DNA of 64,000 nucleotides from assembly GCF_040115645.1 (NCBI RefSeq), contig NC_089559.1:3348001-3412000 (forward strand). The letters are read 5' to 3'. The DNA comes from Euwallacea fornicatus. Its lineage: Eukaryota > Arthropoda > Insecta > Coleoptera > Curculionidae. A program made the translations under genes and the position numbers. The notes under the pieces were generated by a model, which worked only from the letters and a program-made list of their open reading frames with translations, did no database searches and was not told the origin of the DNA. Shown piece by piece: positions 11,499 through 24,600 of the stretch (position 1 is the first letter of the stretch; each line of letters begins with the position of its first letter).

Positions 11499-11792
11499 AT
11501 GTTGACCAAACACGTTGTTCATTTCTCAATCATCCTAGTCGCCCTTCTGAGGTGCAACCAGGCTCTACCACTAGGCTCAAATCTCTTCATTTACAACGTG
11601 GATCAGACGGTACCAGTTTCTCCATTGAGAAGTGATAGTGATAGCACCAAAATGGTGGAGTTGGAGATTGTCCTGAAAAACAGCAGTGAAAATGGCGAGT
11701 TGCTGGTGCAGGATGTCCAGGCTGATTCAACGAAAGGGACTAGAAAAACCCATTGTGTGGGATCTATAGCTTTGATGGCCGTGTGTTTCTAG
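11499..11792 (+). CDS. Small secreted protein, 97 aa, intronless, unknown family
   Basis: I do not recognise this protein. The ATG at 11499 opens a clear signal peptide (MLTKHVVHFSIILVALLRC, predicted cut near NQA/LPLG), followed by a mature chain of about 75 residues rich in Ser, Asp, Val and Leu and ending CVGSIALMAVCF. It has only three cysteines (one in the signal region) and no dibasic peptide-hormone repeats, though a KGTRKTH basic stretch lies near the end. It has no intron, unlike every other gene here. A TATA box lies upstream. It could be an immune, reproductive-gland or cuticle-associated secreted factor; no function should be assigned. Confidence 0.6.
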   Translation: MLTKHVVHFSIILVALLRCNQALPLGSNLFIYNVDQTVPVSPLRSDSDSTKMVELEIVLKNSSENGELLVQDVQADSTKGTRKTHCVGSIALMAVCF

Positions 11793-13428
11793 TAGCGGGC
11801 AGTGAATGCGTGCTGAAACCGCGAGAAGTATTATTATTTATTTATAAATGCATATCAGTGATGAGTTTCTGAGATTTTAGGCTGAGAATTAGGTCTGACT
11901 TAAGAGAGATGTTCTTTGAGTTTGATCACACTGTATATGTGCCAATTTTTTTACTAAATTATGTGTCACGTTTGTACTCTATGTCAAATAATTCATTTAT
12001 ATAAAATGTTAATGAAAATACAATATTGTAGTATTCGAATGTAATGCTCTTTTCTCTCTGTGCCGTCAAGCTCTGGATAGTATTGAACTCGTCCAGACCC
12101 AGATCCAGGAAGCAACAATAAATCACAGCTTTTTAACTCAAACCGCAGCTTAGCTTCTGAGTTTAATCCTGAAGAATCATTGTCATAATATTGTAATCGC
12201 CGAAAAGGCATTATGCCAATTTTTCAAAATAATTAGCGCTTTTTGCAGGTTATGACTAGTGAAATAGAATTTATTATATACTAGGAATATTCGAAAACAC
12301 TCAGGTTATCATGGAAAAAAGAAAAGTCTACTGAACTTTCAATCAAATTGATCTCTTTTCTAAAGCCCCAATAAACCTTTTTAAACGTTGCTATTCTTAA
12401 TTATGTGTACTCACGGCGCCTCTGTTGATAAATTAGCGCCGGGTGGTTTAAAGGAGCACACTCCATAATTAAAATTTTAAGTGATTGGGAAAAAGCCAGT
12501 GGCACTTCAATAAATTTTATCCTTTTTCTATAACAAAACATATTTTAAATTATTTTAGTTGCTGCAGTTCAATATGTCCACGTCGTGCCGCTACTTTTTG
12601 TCAACAGTCATTAATTTTAAGTACCAATTAAATCATGAAAATATTTACGTAAAAACCAGATCGGTAACATGCTTCTTAGGCTCATTTATGTTGATTAAAA
12701 ACAATCTGAAATTCCTTAATAAGCTAATTTACTATTTACCCAAAATATTATAATTATGAGACATATTTTTGGACATTTTTACTAGAGGGTTTTGATAGTA
12801 GGAATTAGATAATTACATACTTCAGATAAGTACACAAATACATTAAATTTATATAAAAAAGCATATTTTTTTGTTAATTCGTTCAAATAACTACCCTCGA
12901 AGTTTAATCGAAGGAGAGAAACCTACTCAATTGGCCACATGGCCTACAAGTAAATGGCAACGTGTAGCAGGGATATTGCTGGTTGCCTACACTTAAATAT
13001 AACTACTGCCAGATTCGGCTATGTTTACATTGTTTGAGAGATACCGATAAGGAATATATCGGTATATCAAATGGAGTGCGGCACCTACTTTAATTATTGC
13101 GATCAATGCTAAATTTGTTAAGATAAGTTTGTCTGTCCACAATCGGGCACTTCAAAACCCATAAAACCCGCATTCAAATTCCTTTCAATACCACACAAAT
13201 CCTGTTTTGTATGTGAAAAAGACCTTTGACATGGCTGACCGTTTATCTCTGCACTTTTTGCATGAAATTTTTCGTTTCCTCGACTTGAAACGATCATTAA
13301 TATTTTGGCTGATGAAATTGTAAAAGAAGTGACATCAACTCGCTCTCTGGCTAATTGACCTGAATCCGCTAATAAGATGACATTTGCTCACTAATTATAA
13401 TTATTTTAAAACATTAGGAGCTGTGGCT
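11793..13428. other. Intergenic, no gene seen
   Basis: Very AT-rich. It contains an imperfect hairpin at about 12399-12471 whose inner stem is CGGCGC/GCGCCG. No coding region or RNA gene is recognisable on either strand. Confidence 0.5.
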
Positions 13429-15317
13429 TTAGTTAGTTTTATGTAAATAATTGGTCCAAAGTAGTTCGGAGAGGCATAGGATGCCTGACATGACGATTCC
13501 TGATAAAACGACTGAAAAAAAATTTGAGAAATGTCGGTCGATAGCTTAGATTTTACCAAGGAAGGCTCCATAGCTGTCAATAAGACCCACGCTGGTGAAA
13601 CTTCCAGCAGACCCATCGCATTGGGGCTTTCCAGGCAAATGAATTTGCAACTCCCTACTTTTGATTCCTTTTTCCTGCAGGTTCATCATGCTGAAATCAC
13701 TAAATTCAATTACAAATCATCCCCAAAGAAACATAAATATTAGTACCGAGTTTTCATAAAATCTTTCAAAGAGGATTCCCTATGTACAAAGCTCCAGAAG
13801 TCCACATTGCTTCTTCTGATTGGAATTTCCCTTAGAGCACACTTCTCGTTCTCAAAGAACAATTTATTGACGTAGTAATACACCTCATAGGTGCTTGCAT
13901 TGAGCGCAATAAACTCGCTTTGCATACTCTTGACGTCATTCTCCATCAAAGAATCAGACGAGAACTGAGAATCCCCCTCAGTTAAGTTGCCTATAATCAA
14001 AATCCTGGACTGCTGCAGTGTTTCCAGGCTATTCAGTCTCTCAGAGGTTGATTGAAGCAACGCAACGATATTAGCAGAAAAGGAGGTGCAGAGGAACATC
14101 AAAGACACTAAAGTGCAGATGAAGATTATGCGTCCGGAATTACTCTTGGGTTGGGTCTCAGACCCCTCCTGAGAGAGAGATCCGACTTCCATGAGTAGAA
14201 TATCAATTGGATGGGGTCTAAGATTAAACCTAGGGTTTAAGGAAAGCTTCAAAGAACTCTCATTCCACTCCCAATATACCACTAGATACATGGAAATGAA
14301 AATGACCGCCAAAAGCCCAAAACAACAATACCACACAAAAGAGTCGAACGGCAGGGTGAAGAGGTTGCTAATATAGGAATGAGGAGCTGCTCTGAAGATT
14401 AACTTTCTCTCCATACAGGCCACGTGGCCGAGAATGCTCAAATGGTCTTCAAATTCTTTGTGTAACGAAGTGGTCAAAGGTGTTCCTGAAATACACAAAA
14501 ACTCATTAACAAAATGAATTTTGAAGTATTATTGCGCATACCAAGCAAATCAAAACTTTCCATTTGTTTTGCTTGATCAAGTTTTAGTGATTGGGTTGAC
14601 GTATTCCAACCAAACAGAAGATTGTCCATTAAGACACGATTTAAAGAGGTAATTGATTTACTGATGAGGGTATGCCTGCAAAGATGTGTATAAGTTGAAA
14701 AATTAAACAAAATCAGCCAAACTGAAGTAACTAGAAAAGAAATTTTAGAAAATTGTCCAATATTAGCTGTAAATTTAAGTAGATACAGTAAAACCAGAGA
14801 CGTACTGCATGAATTTTAAACAAATTTAAAGAATTCAAAACCTAGCAATGCGTCCATCTTGTTAACAAGAATGGTATTCAACATAATTAAAAAAGACGTT
14901 GTTTTTTTAACTTTAAAAGAATTTGCAGTGGTATCTCAGGCAGATATTTAAAGGAGTTGAAGGAGCATACATAGAGCTAAATAGAGCATACACATGTTTC
15001 CAATATAAATGTTTACATATTATAGTATCTAACAGAAAATTAAAAATACAATCCTCATGATAATACACTTACTCATCATTTTCATCATGAAGATATACAA
15101 CTTCAACATGTGTCTTTTTTAACATCATATCACGGATTGGGAAGCTCGATTCGAGTGCTGATAATCTGCGAGCATTTATGTAGAATATCCTATCTGAAGA
15201 ATAAATATGAGATTCATTAGACTTCCTAAGGAAGTTTTTGTGCTGATTTGCATTATTTGTATTAATTGATACGCAAAGCAAAAAATAGGAACAAAAATTA
15301 AAAACACGGATCTTCAT
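13429..15317 (-). CDS. Ionotropic receptor (IR), short form, 444 aa
   Basis: Variant ionotropic glutamate receptor of the insect chemosensory IR class, a ligand-gated cation channel of sensory neuron membranes. Minus-strand exons: 15317-15073, 14675-14542, 14485-13747, 13690-13557, 13511-13429; 1335 nt, phases consistent. It starts with a signal peptide (MKIRVFNFCSYFLLCV). Channel landmarks: ISNLFTLPFDSFVWYCCFG (M1), GRIIFICTLVSLMFLCTSFS then ANIVALLQS (M3), the S2 end (QEKGIKSREL, then GSFTSVGLIDSYGAFL), and M4 (LSGIVMSGILCLSELLW). Only about 170 residues precede M1, far fewer than the neighbouring IR, so most of the amino-terminal domain and part of ligand lobe S1 are missing. Either a shortened receptor or a gene that has lost exons. 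It is in tandem with the next IR and probably descends from a local duplication. Confidence 0.8.
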
Positions 15318-15551
15318 GTTTGTGATAAAAGGAAGGATCATGCACTAACGCTTATAATAAATTTACAATTGAAGCTCTGCAGGGAAGGAAGAAACCCGTA
15401 ATTACTGACTTATCTGTTCGTTAAAACGGTGCTCATATAATCAATCCTTGAATTATAGGATTGAAATGCATATTCTGTGGGAAACATGTGTTTTTTTACT
15501 TAGTTTAGATTTAGATTCCACCACCAAGAAAACCATTGACGCAGTTTTAAT

Positions 15552-17453
15552 ACAGGGCGTCCCAGGTAAAATGGTCACCTTGAATATTTTTTCTGTTGTT
15601 GGTTAAAAAAACGTTAAAACCCGTTAACTTTGATAGGGAAGGAGACATCATTTAGTGAAAATTTTGTTTCATCCCTTTCCCCTGGAAACTAATCCTTTAA
15701 AATTAGAAGAAGAGTTGTGTTATACCTCGTTTGAAAGATAATTTTTGTTCCTTACATGGGCAAGCCTTTCTTTTTTATTTTTGTGCGTCGATCTTCTAGA
15801 AATTAAATAAAAACCAAATAATATATTTTTAATGACTTTTGTTAATTTCATTTATTTTATCGTAAGAAATGTTGAAAGTGACTTCCATTAATTTCCATTT
15901 ACATCTACAGCTGATCCTCAAAACGTTGGCGCACATCGCCTAACATTTCTAGCATTACTGACCACACTCTAACGATTCGAGCACTCCTCGAGGGAATCAG
16001 ATTGTGCGTCATCGATTTTAGTCTTCAAATGTCCCCCCCATAAGAAAAAATCTAGGGGACTAAGGTCGGGGTATTTTGCAGGCCACGCCACTGTAACTCT
16101 TCTGCTAATGTATTTTTCTGAAAATTCCTTATCTAGACATTGTCCGACAACAGCAGTATGAAGGCGCTCCATTCTATTCAAAAATTAATTCTTGTTCTAA
16201 GAGGTGGCGATCTTGTTCAAATATTTCAGCTATCCTGGGAGATATGGCATCTTGTAAAAGTTATAAATAGTTTTTTGCATTCAAGTTTCCAAAAACTAAA
16301 AACGGTCCAACAACGTGATCACCCAAAATCCCTGTTCAAACGATCAATCTTCGAAGTTGTTGAGTATTAGTTTTTGAAATGAAATGAGAATTGACGTCGC
16401 TCCTGTAACGACAGTTATGTCTATTAACTTCACCATTAAATAGAATGAAGATTAATCAAAAAATGTTGTATTATTCAAGAAACGCCTGTATAAATATAAT
16501 ATGTTATTAAAGGATTCACAAAATTCTAACCAACGGTCAAAATCATCCTTATTTAATAGCTGTACTAGTTTTATCACACAAGGGTGGAATTTTACTTCTT
16601 TTAAAATTCTATGAGTAGCACTTTTTGAAACGCCAGATTCCTCATCAATTTTTCATACAGTCGTTCTGTTGTCCATTTGAATGTGTTCCAGAATCGCAAT
16701 TCGAAATTCATCATCTCTTATTGGACCGTCAACTTTGTGTTTTTTTATTTTGAACGGTATCATCCTCATTAAAATTAATTAGCAACTTATATACATAAGG
16801 GTGGCATACCATTTTGTCAAGATAATTTAAAATGTAGATACGAGCTACCGCTCGTGCGGAATTAATGTTTTTGTAATACAAACTCACAACTCGTATTGTC
16901 TCTTGAAACGTGTAAACCATTTTAATCAAATTAAAAATTTAACGAACTGTAAAGTAATGTCGTGCCACGACATACTAAAAGCACTAAGTGCAAAGGAAAA
17001 TATCAATAAAATGTTGCTTCAAAAAAATTAGAGTTTATCAATTTTAAATGGAATGTTAAAAATGTCATTGTTATCAACAGATTTGGCACGTCGAGACGTT
17101 TTTAGTTTAACTATGCACTTTCAGTATTTATTACAACAACATGCATGGTTAAAATCGGGTTATTTGGTTTTTGTGTAGTTTTTGCAAGACCGACGTACAA
17201 AAATAAAAAATAAAAGTTCGACCATGTAGAAAATAAAATTACCTTTCAAACGAGGTATAACTCAACGACTTTTCAAGTCTGGACATTTCAAAGGGGAGGT
17301 CTCCAGGGGGAGACGGATGAAATCTCGAAAACAACTTTTTTACCAAAAGATGTCTCCCTCCCTATCAAAATTGACATATTTCGCTGATTTTTTCTTTAAC
17401 AAGCAACTGAAAGGATATTCAACGTGGACACTTTTCTCTAGGACAACCTTTAT
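15552..17453 (-). mobile_element. Decayed mariner-like element with about 250-bp inverted ends
   Basis: The left end (from ACAGGGCGTCCCAGG at 15553) and the right end (about 17190-17453) are long inverted copies sharing the GTTATACCTCGTTTGAAAG segment and its complement. Minus-strand transposase relics lie between: an N-terminal piece at 16929-16729 (YTFQETIRVVSLYYKN) and a C-terminal piece at 16181-15969 (AWPAKYPDLSPLDFFLWGG). A related copy lies at 44010-45125. It separates the two IR genes. Confidence 0.8.
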
Positions 17454-18027
17454 GAATATTGAAAGGTTTTGGGTTGATAAATCCTTTAGTAGAGACGCAC
17501 TACGCCACTGGTTTTCATGTGATAAATGTTATCAAGACCCTTAAAGACCATATACGATGGGGAAAACCATTGGCATGACGGACGTTAATATTTTGGAAAT
17601 TGCAGTATCTTCAACGATTTTGGTACGAGGTACGATTTCAAACTATACAAATTTGTATACTAATTTGTCCAATTTTATGCTAGAACTGAGAAAGAATGTT
17701 TGCTAGTTCTTTCAATCACGCAGGTATACGGAAATCTACGAAATTCTATCTAAATACGAAATTTCCATAGCTCAAAATAATCGTTTATGCCATTTTAATC
17801 GAACTTTAATGATGAAGAGAAGCATTTGTTTAGGTTATAAAGCATTACGAAATCGGGCAAACTAAGTTATCTCATCCTGGAGATTGTTGTTTTCAACGAA
17901 GCTGGATAAAATCGTATTAATTTTCATTTTGTGGCTAACAGAATGGGATGGAATTGTACTCAAACGCGATTCTCAGGAATCTTATCTACTTTGTTCGACT
18001 CATACTTCAATGGCAAACTTCACAATT
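17454..18027. other. Intergenic between IR75-like gene and mariner
   Basis: AT-rich sequence downstream of the IR75-like gene. I see no gene or repeat here. Confidence 0.4.
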
Positions 18028-20946
18028 TTATTCTTCATTTGTAAAGTACACTGAAACAATATGTTGAGCATAAACTTCTAAAATGAAAAGCACTACAGAG
18101 GCCGCCAATCCTGCCGCCAAAATCACCGCCGGTGCGTAGCAATCTACAATCCCAACGCTGACGAAATTCGACCCCTTCGAATGGCAGGGAGGTTTCTTTG
18201 TGTAAATCAACTCAGTTTCCCTTTGTTGAACGCCATTTTCTTGCAAAAGTCGTAAACTAATTTCTCAATGTTGCCAACTATCCTCGAAATTTCAACCCTT
18301 ACCCAACTTTCAGGTGCTCTTTATACGAAGAGTTCTTTTGTATTGCCAGCCATGGGTCGATCACCTGCAGATACTGAATTTCCTGCAGGCCGCACTTTTC
18401 ATCTTCCTTGAAAGTTTCTCCTGTAGAAATGAAACTTTATTACCCTTAAAACGTGAAATTTGACAATTATTTACCCACTAATTTGTAGCCAACTCCAGTC
18501 TCCACATGGAATGCAAAAAGACCTTGTCTCATTCTGTGTATTCCCTCCTCAATTGGGAGGAAATTGGCAGGTTTCCCTGGAGGAGAAACCTTTTTCTCGT
18601 AAATTGCCTTTCTGGTGGGTTCACTGGCAGTCTTATCGGAACAAAGAAAGAGATAAACGGATGAAAGCTTTTACCCCCCTTAAAGTTTTATTTTTGGTTC
18701 ATATTTCCAAATTGTGTTACACCCGTCCTGTATAGTACATTCCTGTGTTTATTATACCTATTTAAATTTATAGCAAATAATTAGCAATTTTCCAATTTTT
18801 TTTTGCAATTTCTTTGGTTTGTCTGATTTTGGCCAATTCTTATTATTTGAAAATTGTAATATATACGCCTCTGTCTTTTTACTGCCCTGAAATTTATTTC
18901 CCATCATTCATAATTCTCTCTTTTATAATATTTTCAAATATTTCTGTACGCCCCTGACTCGAGCCAGAAGCCTCAATTCTTTTAATAATTCAGAACTCAA
19001 ACTAATTTTCTAGACACAATAACCAAAGGCGGGGAATACCTATTGTGGTTTTCAGAAATCGTAAAAAAAATCTCTGATTGCACTAACTGAATAGAATGTA
19101 GATTTCCTAAAATGCATGTTACTGTTCTAGAAATTCTGGATCAGAGGCAAAACAAGTCCTTTTCAAATCGCAAAAATTTTAGTATTTCAATGTATGGAGT
19201 AACTGTTTTTAGAACAGGTTTTAATGCCAACGTTCATGGTTTTCCCAGTATAGTCAATGATTATTGTATTCAAACTTACCGTAAAATAAAAATGGTTAAA
19301 AACCGTATCATCAACACCAACCTCAATTCTGGAATTGAGCAAATCTTCCAGTGTCTTGATGCTGTTGGAAGAGGTTTGCAACAAAGCAACGATAATTGCC
19401 GAATATGAGACATACATGAACATTAGCGAAATAAACAGGCAAAGAGTAACAATCCTTCCAGGAGAACTGAAATTGTACCATTTGAGATAACCCATTTTCA
19501 TTAAAAAAGGTTCATTTGATATAAAACCTATGAGGTAAAGCCGCAGCACTTTGCTGACACAGTGCCCCTAAAGTGATGAAAATTACGTCTCTAAGTGATC
19601 CACTCAGCTCCGTTTGATTCAAATGATAAAACTGATTTTTCATGTTCTCCCACTTCATCACCAAGAACAACATTAAGGCCATTATGAGCATTAATAGTGC
19701 GGTGGAAAACCAAACTTTGATGTCCAAAGGAAGGGTGTACACGTTATTCACATAGGAAAGTTTTGGTTGTCGGAAAATGAATTTAGATCTTGTAGGGGAT
19801 ATCATGGCAATATAATCGATGAGGTCAATGCGATCTCTAGTGAAAAATAGTGCAGTTCCTGGAAGAAAATCATGAATGGCCTGAAGAGATCTGGGATTTA
19901 GAAGTCACCTCCAATATCAGCTTCCTTTTTGGTAAGTTGCCCCATCATCCCGCTCCACTCAGAGTGATTGTTTTTATACCCCCAAGTATTGACCACTGTC
20001 CAATTTAGCGTTATATCATATATTGAAGCTAGCGAATGTACGACAGGATAATTAGCTTTGGTTATGCTATCAATGTGCTTGTACCTTGAAGGAAATTTTT
20101 ACGTGTTTGATAACCGTTTTTGAGTTCTTACCTTTTATCGGTAAGATGATTTAAAGAGTCGTTATTCGTGATCACAATACAGGCATTTAAAGTCACATGT
20201 AACTGCCTCCTGCTTCGCAGCAAAACGTCGTTTCTAAACGGGTTAAAACTATCATCAAGGGTCAGGTTAAAGTAATGCTTCTCCAGGGTTGAAGACTTGA
20301 GATGCTTCTTGAAAATCTTTGCATATTTTTCCTGCTTGTCCCAAATTAGGTTGAAATCGCTCTCGACTAAGAGAGGTAAGCTTGCTAGCAATATTTCGGA
20401 TTCTGAATCCAGATTTGCTTTATACAAAATCCACTTGAAGGGGGACGAATATAAGTGATAGTTCTTTGCCTAAAACAGCACAAATTATGTTGTGCGAAGA
20501 TTTAGCATTATTGTTTAAGACTTGTAAAAGGACTTCGATGGATTGCAGGCATTGGAAATCAATCAAAAACACTGTATGTTCTGCAGGAAGTGCTAAGGCA
20601 GCTTTGATGAACGTTTGAGGGCTTCTTATCCACGCGTGAGGAAAGCCAGTTTTCCACAAATATTTAGCAGTATAAACTGCCTCTGCAGAACATCGTTAAT
20701 AATTACTGAAAAATCAAATTGACCAATAAAAAAAGATAATTTCCATGAAACCATACGACTGAGCAGCGGTCAAAAAATGTTTATGGAAATTTTCTTCCAA
20801 ATCTTTTATTAGCCTAATTTACCATATCTATTGCATCCAAAATGCAGTATCTGATTAAATCCTCTGAAAAACTTTAACACATTCATATACTGGGTTGAGT
20901 AGGCCAGTGATTGATTGATCATAAAAATGATCAGAAGTAGCCGCAT
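18028..20946 (-). CDS. Ionotropic receptor, IR75-like, 606 aa
   Basis: Chemosensory ionotropic receptor of the IR75 group (acid/amine odour receptors in other insects). Nine minus-strand exons: 20946-20823, 20682-20522, 20469-20132, 20084-19909, 19858-19528, 19466-19280, 18631-18475, 18420-18303, 18256-18028; 1821 nt with all phases joining. Signal peptide MRLLLIIFMINQSLAYS; amino-terminal domain with SPFKWILYKANLDSE and LLASLPLLVESDFNLIW; S1 with NYPVVHSLASIYDITLNWT and GGTALFFTRDRIDLIDYIA; M1 near TLPLDIKVWFSTALLM; M3 SLMFMYVSYSAIIVALLQ; S2 with EKCGLQEIQYLQVIDPW and NGVQQRETELIYTKKPPC; M4 ILAAGLAASVVLFILEVYAQ. The length is normal for the family and no disabling change is seen. Identification is by conserved motifs recalled for IR75 proteins. 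Confidence 0.9.
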
Positions 20947-21604
20947 GTTACGAACGAAAAGAAGTAAATTATGACGTTTGGTTATTCATATCAAAGTAAT
21001 ATTCGTGACTTTATCAATTTCGGGTTTCTATGTTTACTTACGGAAAAGTAATTTTTGTTCCCTATCGGATAAACTGTTTGTTGAGGGGGATGATTGAACG
21101 TTCTGATGATGATTTGATTACTTTAGCTTGTCGGTTATGGTAGATTTTTATCACGACTATGTAGAAACTCATTAATGACTACTGAAAAAAAAAACACCTT
21201 TAGAAACAAAAAAGATAATTTTCTTGAAATCAAATGACAAAACCCAAAATAAATTAACGAGGAAAGGATAAAGGAAAATTTGTCGTAAAACTTTCAGTGC
21301 AACGTAATTTAATTTGTTAACCTAATACATAAACAGTATTTTGTCTTTTTATTAGCTGGAAAATCGTAATAACGGCAAATCTCGGACGTAATCAGATCAC
21401 TATATATGACACCCGCATCGATCGACTGTCGAGAATAATTATCTAAACAAATAAATAAAAAACTTAATAAATAAGTAACACAAATACCTTAAAAGTCTCT
21501 TCCTCGATTATTATTAATATTAATATAGTATTTATAGCCACCTAAGGAAAGCGTAAAGGATAAATTAAAATAAGATGTCCCCGGAGTTAAAAGACGGAAA
21601 ACGA
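20947..21604. other. Intergenic between IR75-like gene and attractin 3' end
   Basis: AT-rich. The minus-strand promoter of the IR75-like gene and the 3' UTR of attractin must lie here. No other feature is recognisable. Confidence 0.4.
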
Positions 21605-24600
21605 CTAAATACAGCTATCAGGATGTTGGCTCTGTCCTTTCCGCCCTTTTACCGTTTTCGTTTCGATCTTCATGTGGTCGATGCTCAATCGCCTCGGATT
21701 TCCTAAAGTCACCAAAGCACTAGCGATTGCCAGTCCTGCTGATTGCCCTCGTGCTGTATAAGGTTCACAACCTATAACAGAAAAATCCCCTTGTAATTTT
21801 GATAATTACAAGGAAATATAAATATAATTAATAACTCGCTTGATGAGCCTTAAAAGCAGTTTTTTCAAAAAATAATCAAAATTAGAGTTATCGAGAATTT
21901 TCTAGATTTCTATAGTAGTTGAATTTACTTTTTTGGCACAAGACTGTTTTTCTTCTATCCTCTCAGCCTTATAGTATTTTATTTTTTGATGCAAATTCGC
22001 AGTTAAAAATTTTCTCAGTTACTATAATATCATTTCTGAAAATTATCTAGATTCAAGTAATTTGATAAATGTTTTCCTTAGCAAAGACCACAAGGATCTA
22101 ATTCGGACAATTGCAAAAAAAATTTTACACAAAAATTTTTCATAAAGCAGCAATAATCCCGATAAAGAAATTACCTGTGGGTAACCTCACTAGTAAACTC
22201 AGCACGGCAGCTCTGCTGCCCTCGCAAGGCTCCAAAGCTATTGGACTCGGAGCGTCCTTTTTCCTCCTCTCTCGTTTGGAAAGCTCGATTAGATCTATGG
22301 CTTTCTGTTTCTCTAATTCTACTAAAACCTAAGTTAAATATAAGTGAATGAAAGGACGAACACACACAAGTTAAGGTAAATCTTACTTGGGAAAAGGGCC
22401 GCGAAGCCATTTGCTCCATCTCGACGAAAAGCCGTTGTCGTCTGCGGTACATATCATAACGTTGCTTGATTTTCCACAAAATACCTGCCACAACAAGAAG
22501 CAGCAGGAAGCATCTGAAATTTGGTTTTTAATTTTTTCTGAATTTTCCGCATTTCAGAACAACTCACGATGAAAACGTGATGAAAAACTGCTGCAAATTT
22601 AGCTTCGGATACTGTGAAAAGGAGATCTGGATCAACAATGGCGGTTGAAAATCGAAGACGTATACGTAAAATGTTGTAAGAGTTACATTGTTTTCGTACC
22701 CAAAGGCATATTCCGACTTGGCAAAGCGATGCCTGCGGAAAAAGGACGAAATATACAGATCTTTACCCGAGATCAAGTCAAAAAAGTACAAAAATAGAAA
22801 ACATATAAAGATCTAAACCTCTGTAATCGTCTTTAAATCTTACCGAAAATTGGTACAATTTATAACAGAGAAAATCGGTTGTTCTTCAGGAGTGTTAAAT
22901 CTCCGAATGGTGATATTCATCTTGGCCGTCTCGGAACAAAGAACCGAAAAATCTACGTCAATGTCCGGCTTTTGCGGCGAGTTTCTAAAATTTATTTGCC
23001 TGAAGTGCCGGTCCTCCTTCTTGGATAAATTGAACGTGAATTGATAGTCTATAGTCAGATCATCTACAAATCCACAATATTTCCATAAATTATTACAAGC
23101 TACGGAGAAAGTTGGCAACATACAATAACAGGAACCGTTGTTCCACAAGTCGTGTCTGTAGTGATTAGCAGCATCACACTTTTCGCACTGATCACCAATC
23201 AGCCCTTTTGTTCGGCAATGGCATTTGCCGGTTTCGCGATGGCAGTCATCCGCGTGGCCCCTACATTCGCATCTCTGGCATCTACCTCCGTTTACCGGAC
23301 TCCCCCAATAGCCATATCTGCAGGTTTCGCAATGAGCACCGGTCGTCAAGTTCTGAAAACCATCCGTTGATTTCAAAGGGTCCAAGCTTAGTGTCAAAAA
23401 TGTTTATTTAACATTTTAATTAATTAATGTTTTTTTTGGTATTATAAAATAATACCAAAACATTCAAATTATAGTTGTTCGCATCACCATTTCAAAAATC
23501 ACATAATTTTGAAATCATAATCAGTTTTAATGAGAAAATCGAGAGAAAGCGGCTCCGATATCTAAGCACTGAAAACATTTGTCGACCTCTATTCGTATGA
23601 ACTTAATCTTTTTGTTTTACTCAAAATGTCAAAATTCTAAACACAGAACAGCTTATATTTCTAAACATGTTAATAATATATTTACTTCGCAAGTATCACA
23701 GGAACTAGAATTGCCCTTGCAATGCGCATGTCCATTGCATTCACATAAAGGACAAGTGGTAAAATGCCAGCGTTCCGCCGAACAGACATGGTGGGGTAGG
23801 GAATAGGTGTGCAGTGTCGGTCCTGAACAAAAAAAGGATTGAAAAGCTTTTTGTTTCAAATCTGGAAGTTTATATTAACTTCTAGATCTACTATTAGACT
23901 TACCGACATAACCACCAGGCATACATTCTCCCAGTCCCGTATTTGAACCATCATCGCACCATCCGCAAGCTGGATCGTCTCGGCATTTCGAGCAAGTTTT
24001 ATAAAAACTTAAAAAACACGAAAATTACAGTCAGCAATTAAACAAAACATTATTTTACACAATTTATAAAAAAAATATTTAGCTTTACGAACAAAATACA
24101 AAAAAAAACCTACCTGCATTGAGAATTATTTTCCTCAGTGCCCCTCGAGCGACACTTTGACCCTATCGTGGTCCATTCTCTACACTGACCATAAGGAAAC
24201 GTGGAAGTATAAGCGTTCTGCAAATAAAAGATAAAAAAGTGATAAAAGCCTCAAGTTTCAGTCAAATGCGCACCTTATCGACACATCTCCCCTCGTTCTG
24301 ACACCAAATGCACTCTTCCTGCGTACAGTTAAGACATGAAGTAAATTCCGAACATACTTTCTGACATTGCGCAGGCTCATGCGCCTCCACAGACGTATTC
24401 AGTGGGGGCAAAGCCACACATTTGGCATGCTCAAACCGCCATCTGGGTACATTCCAAAAATAGTAATTTAATCAAAAAATATATTAATAATTCAAATGTG
24501 TTGATTATAATATTTTTCCTTCAACTGAGAGCAAAAAAACTAAACATAATACTATTTTCACATTTCGATCAATTTTTTCAGTAATATGGATTCGTGTCAT

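Noticed and set aside
11147..11509. Minus-strand open frame of 120 codons upstream of the small secreted gene
   Set aside because: It overlaps the TATA box and leader of the plus-strand gene, has no domain, and no splice partners. It is a shadow frame.
20420..20659. Apparent frameshift in the IR75-like gene where two frames overlap
   Set aside because: A 52-nt intron (20521-20470) with good splice sites resolves the frame change, so the gene is not broken here.
22840..23397. Laminin-EGF piece taken as a laminin or MEGF8 gene
   Set aside because: The ordered EGF, CUB, kelch, PSI modules and the MASRPFSQ tail in phase with it identify attractin.
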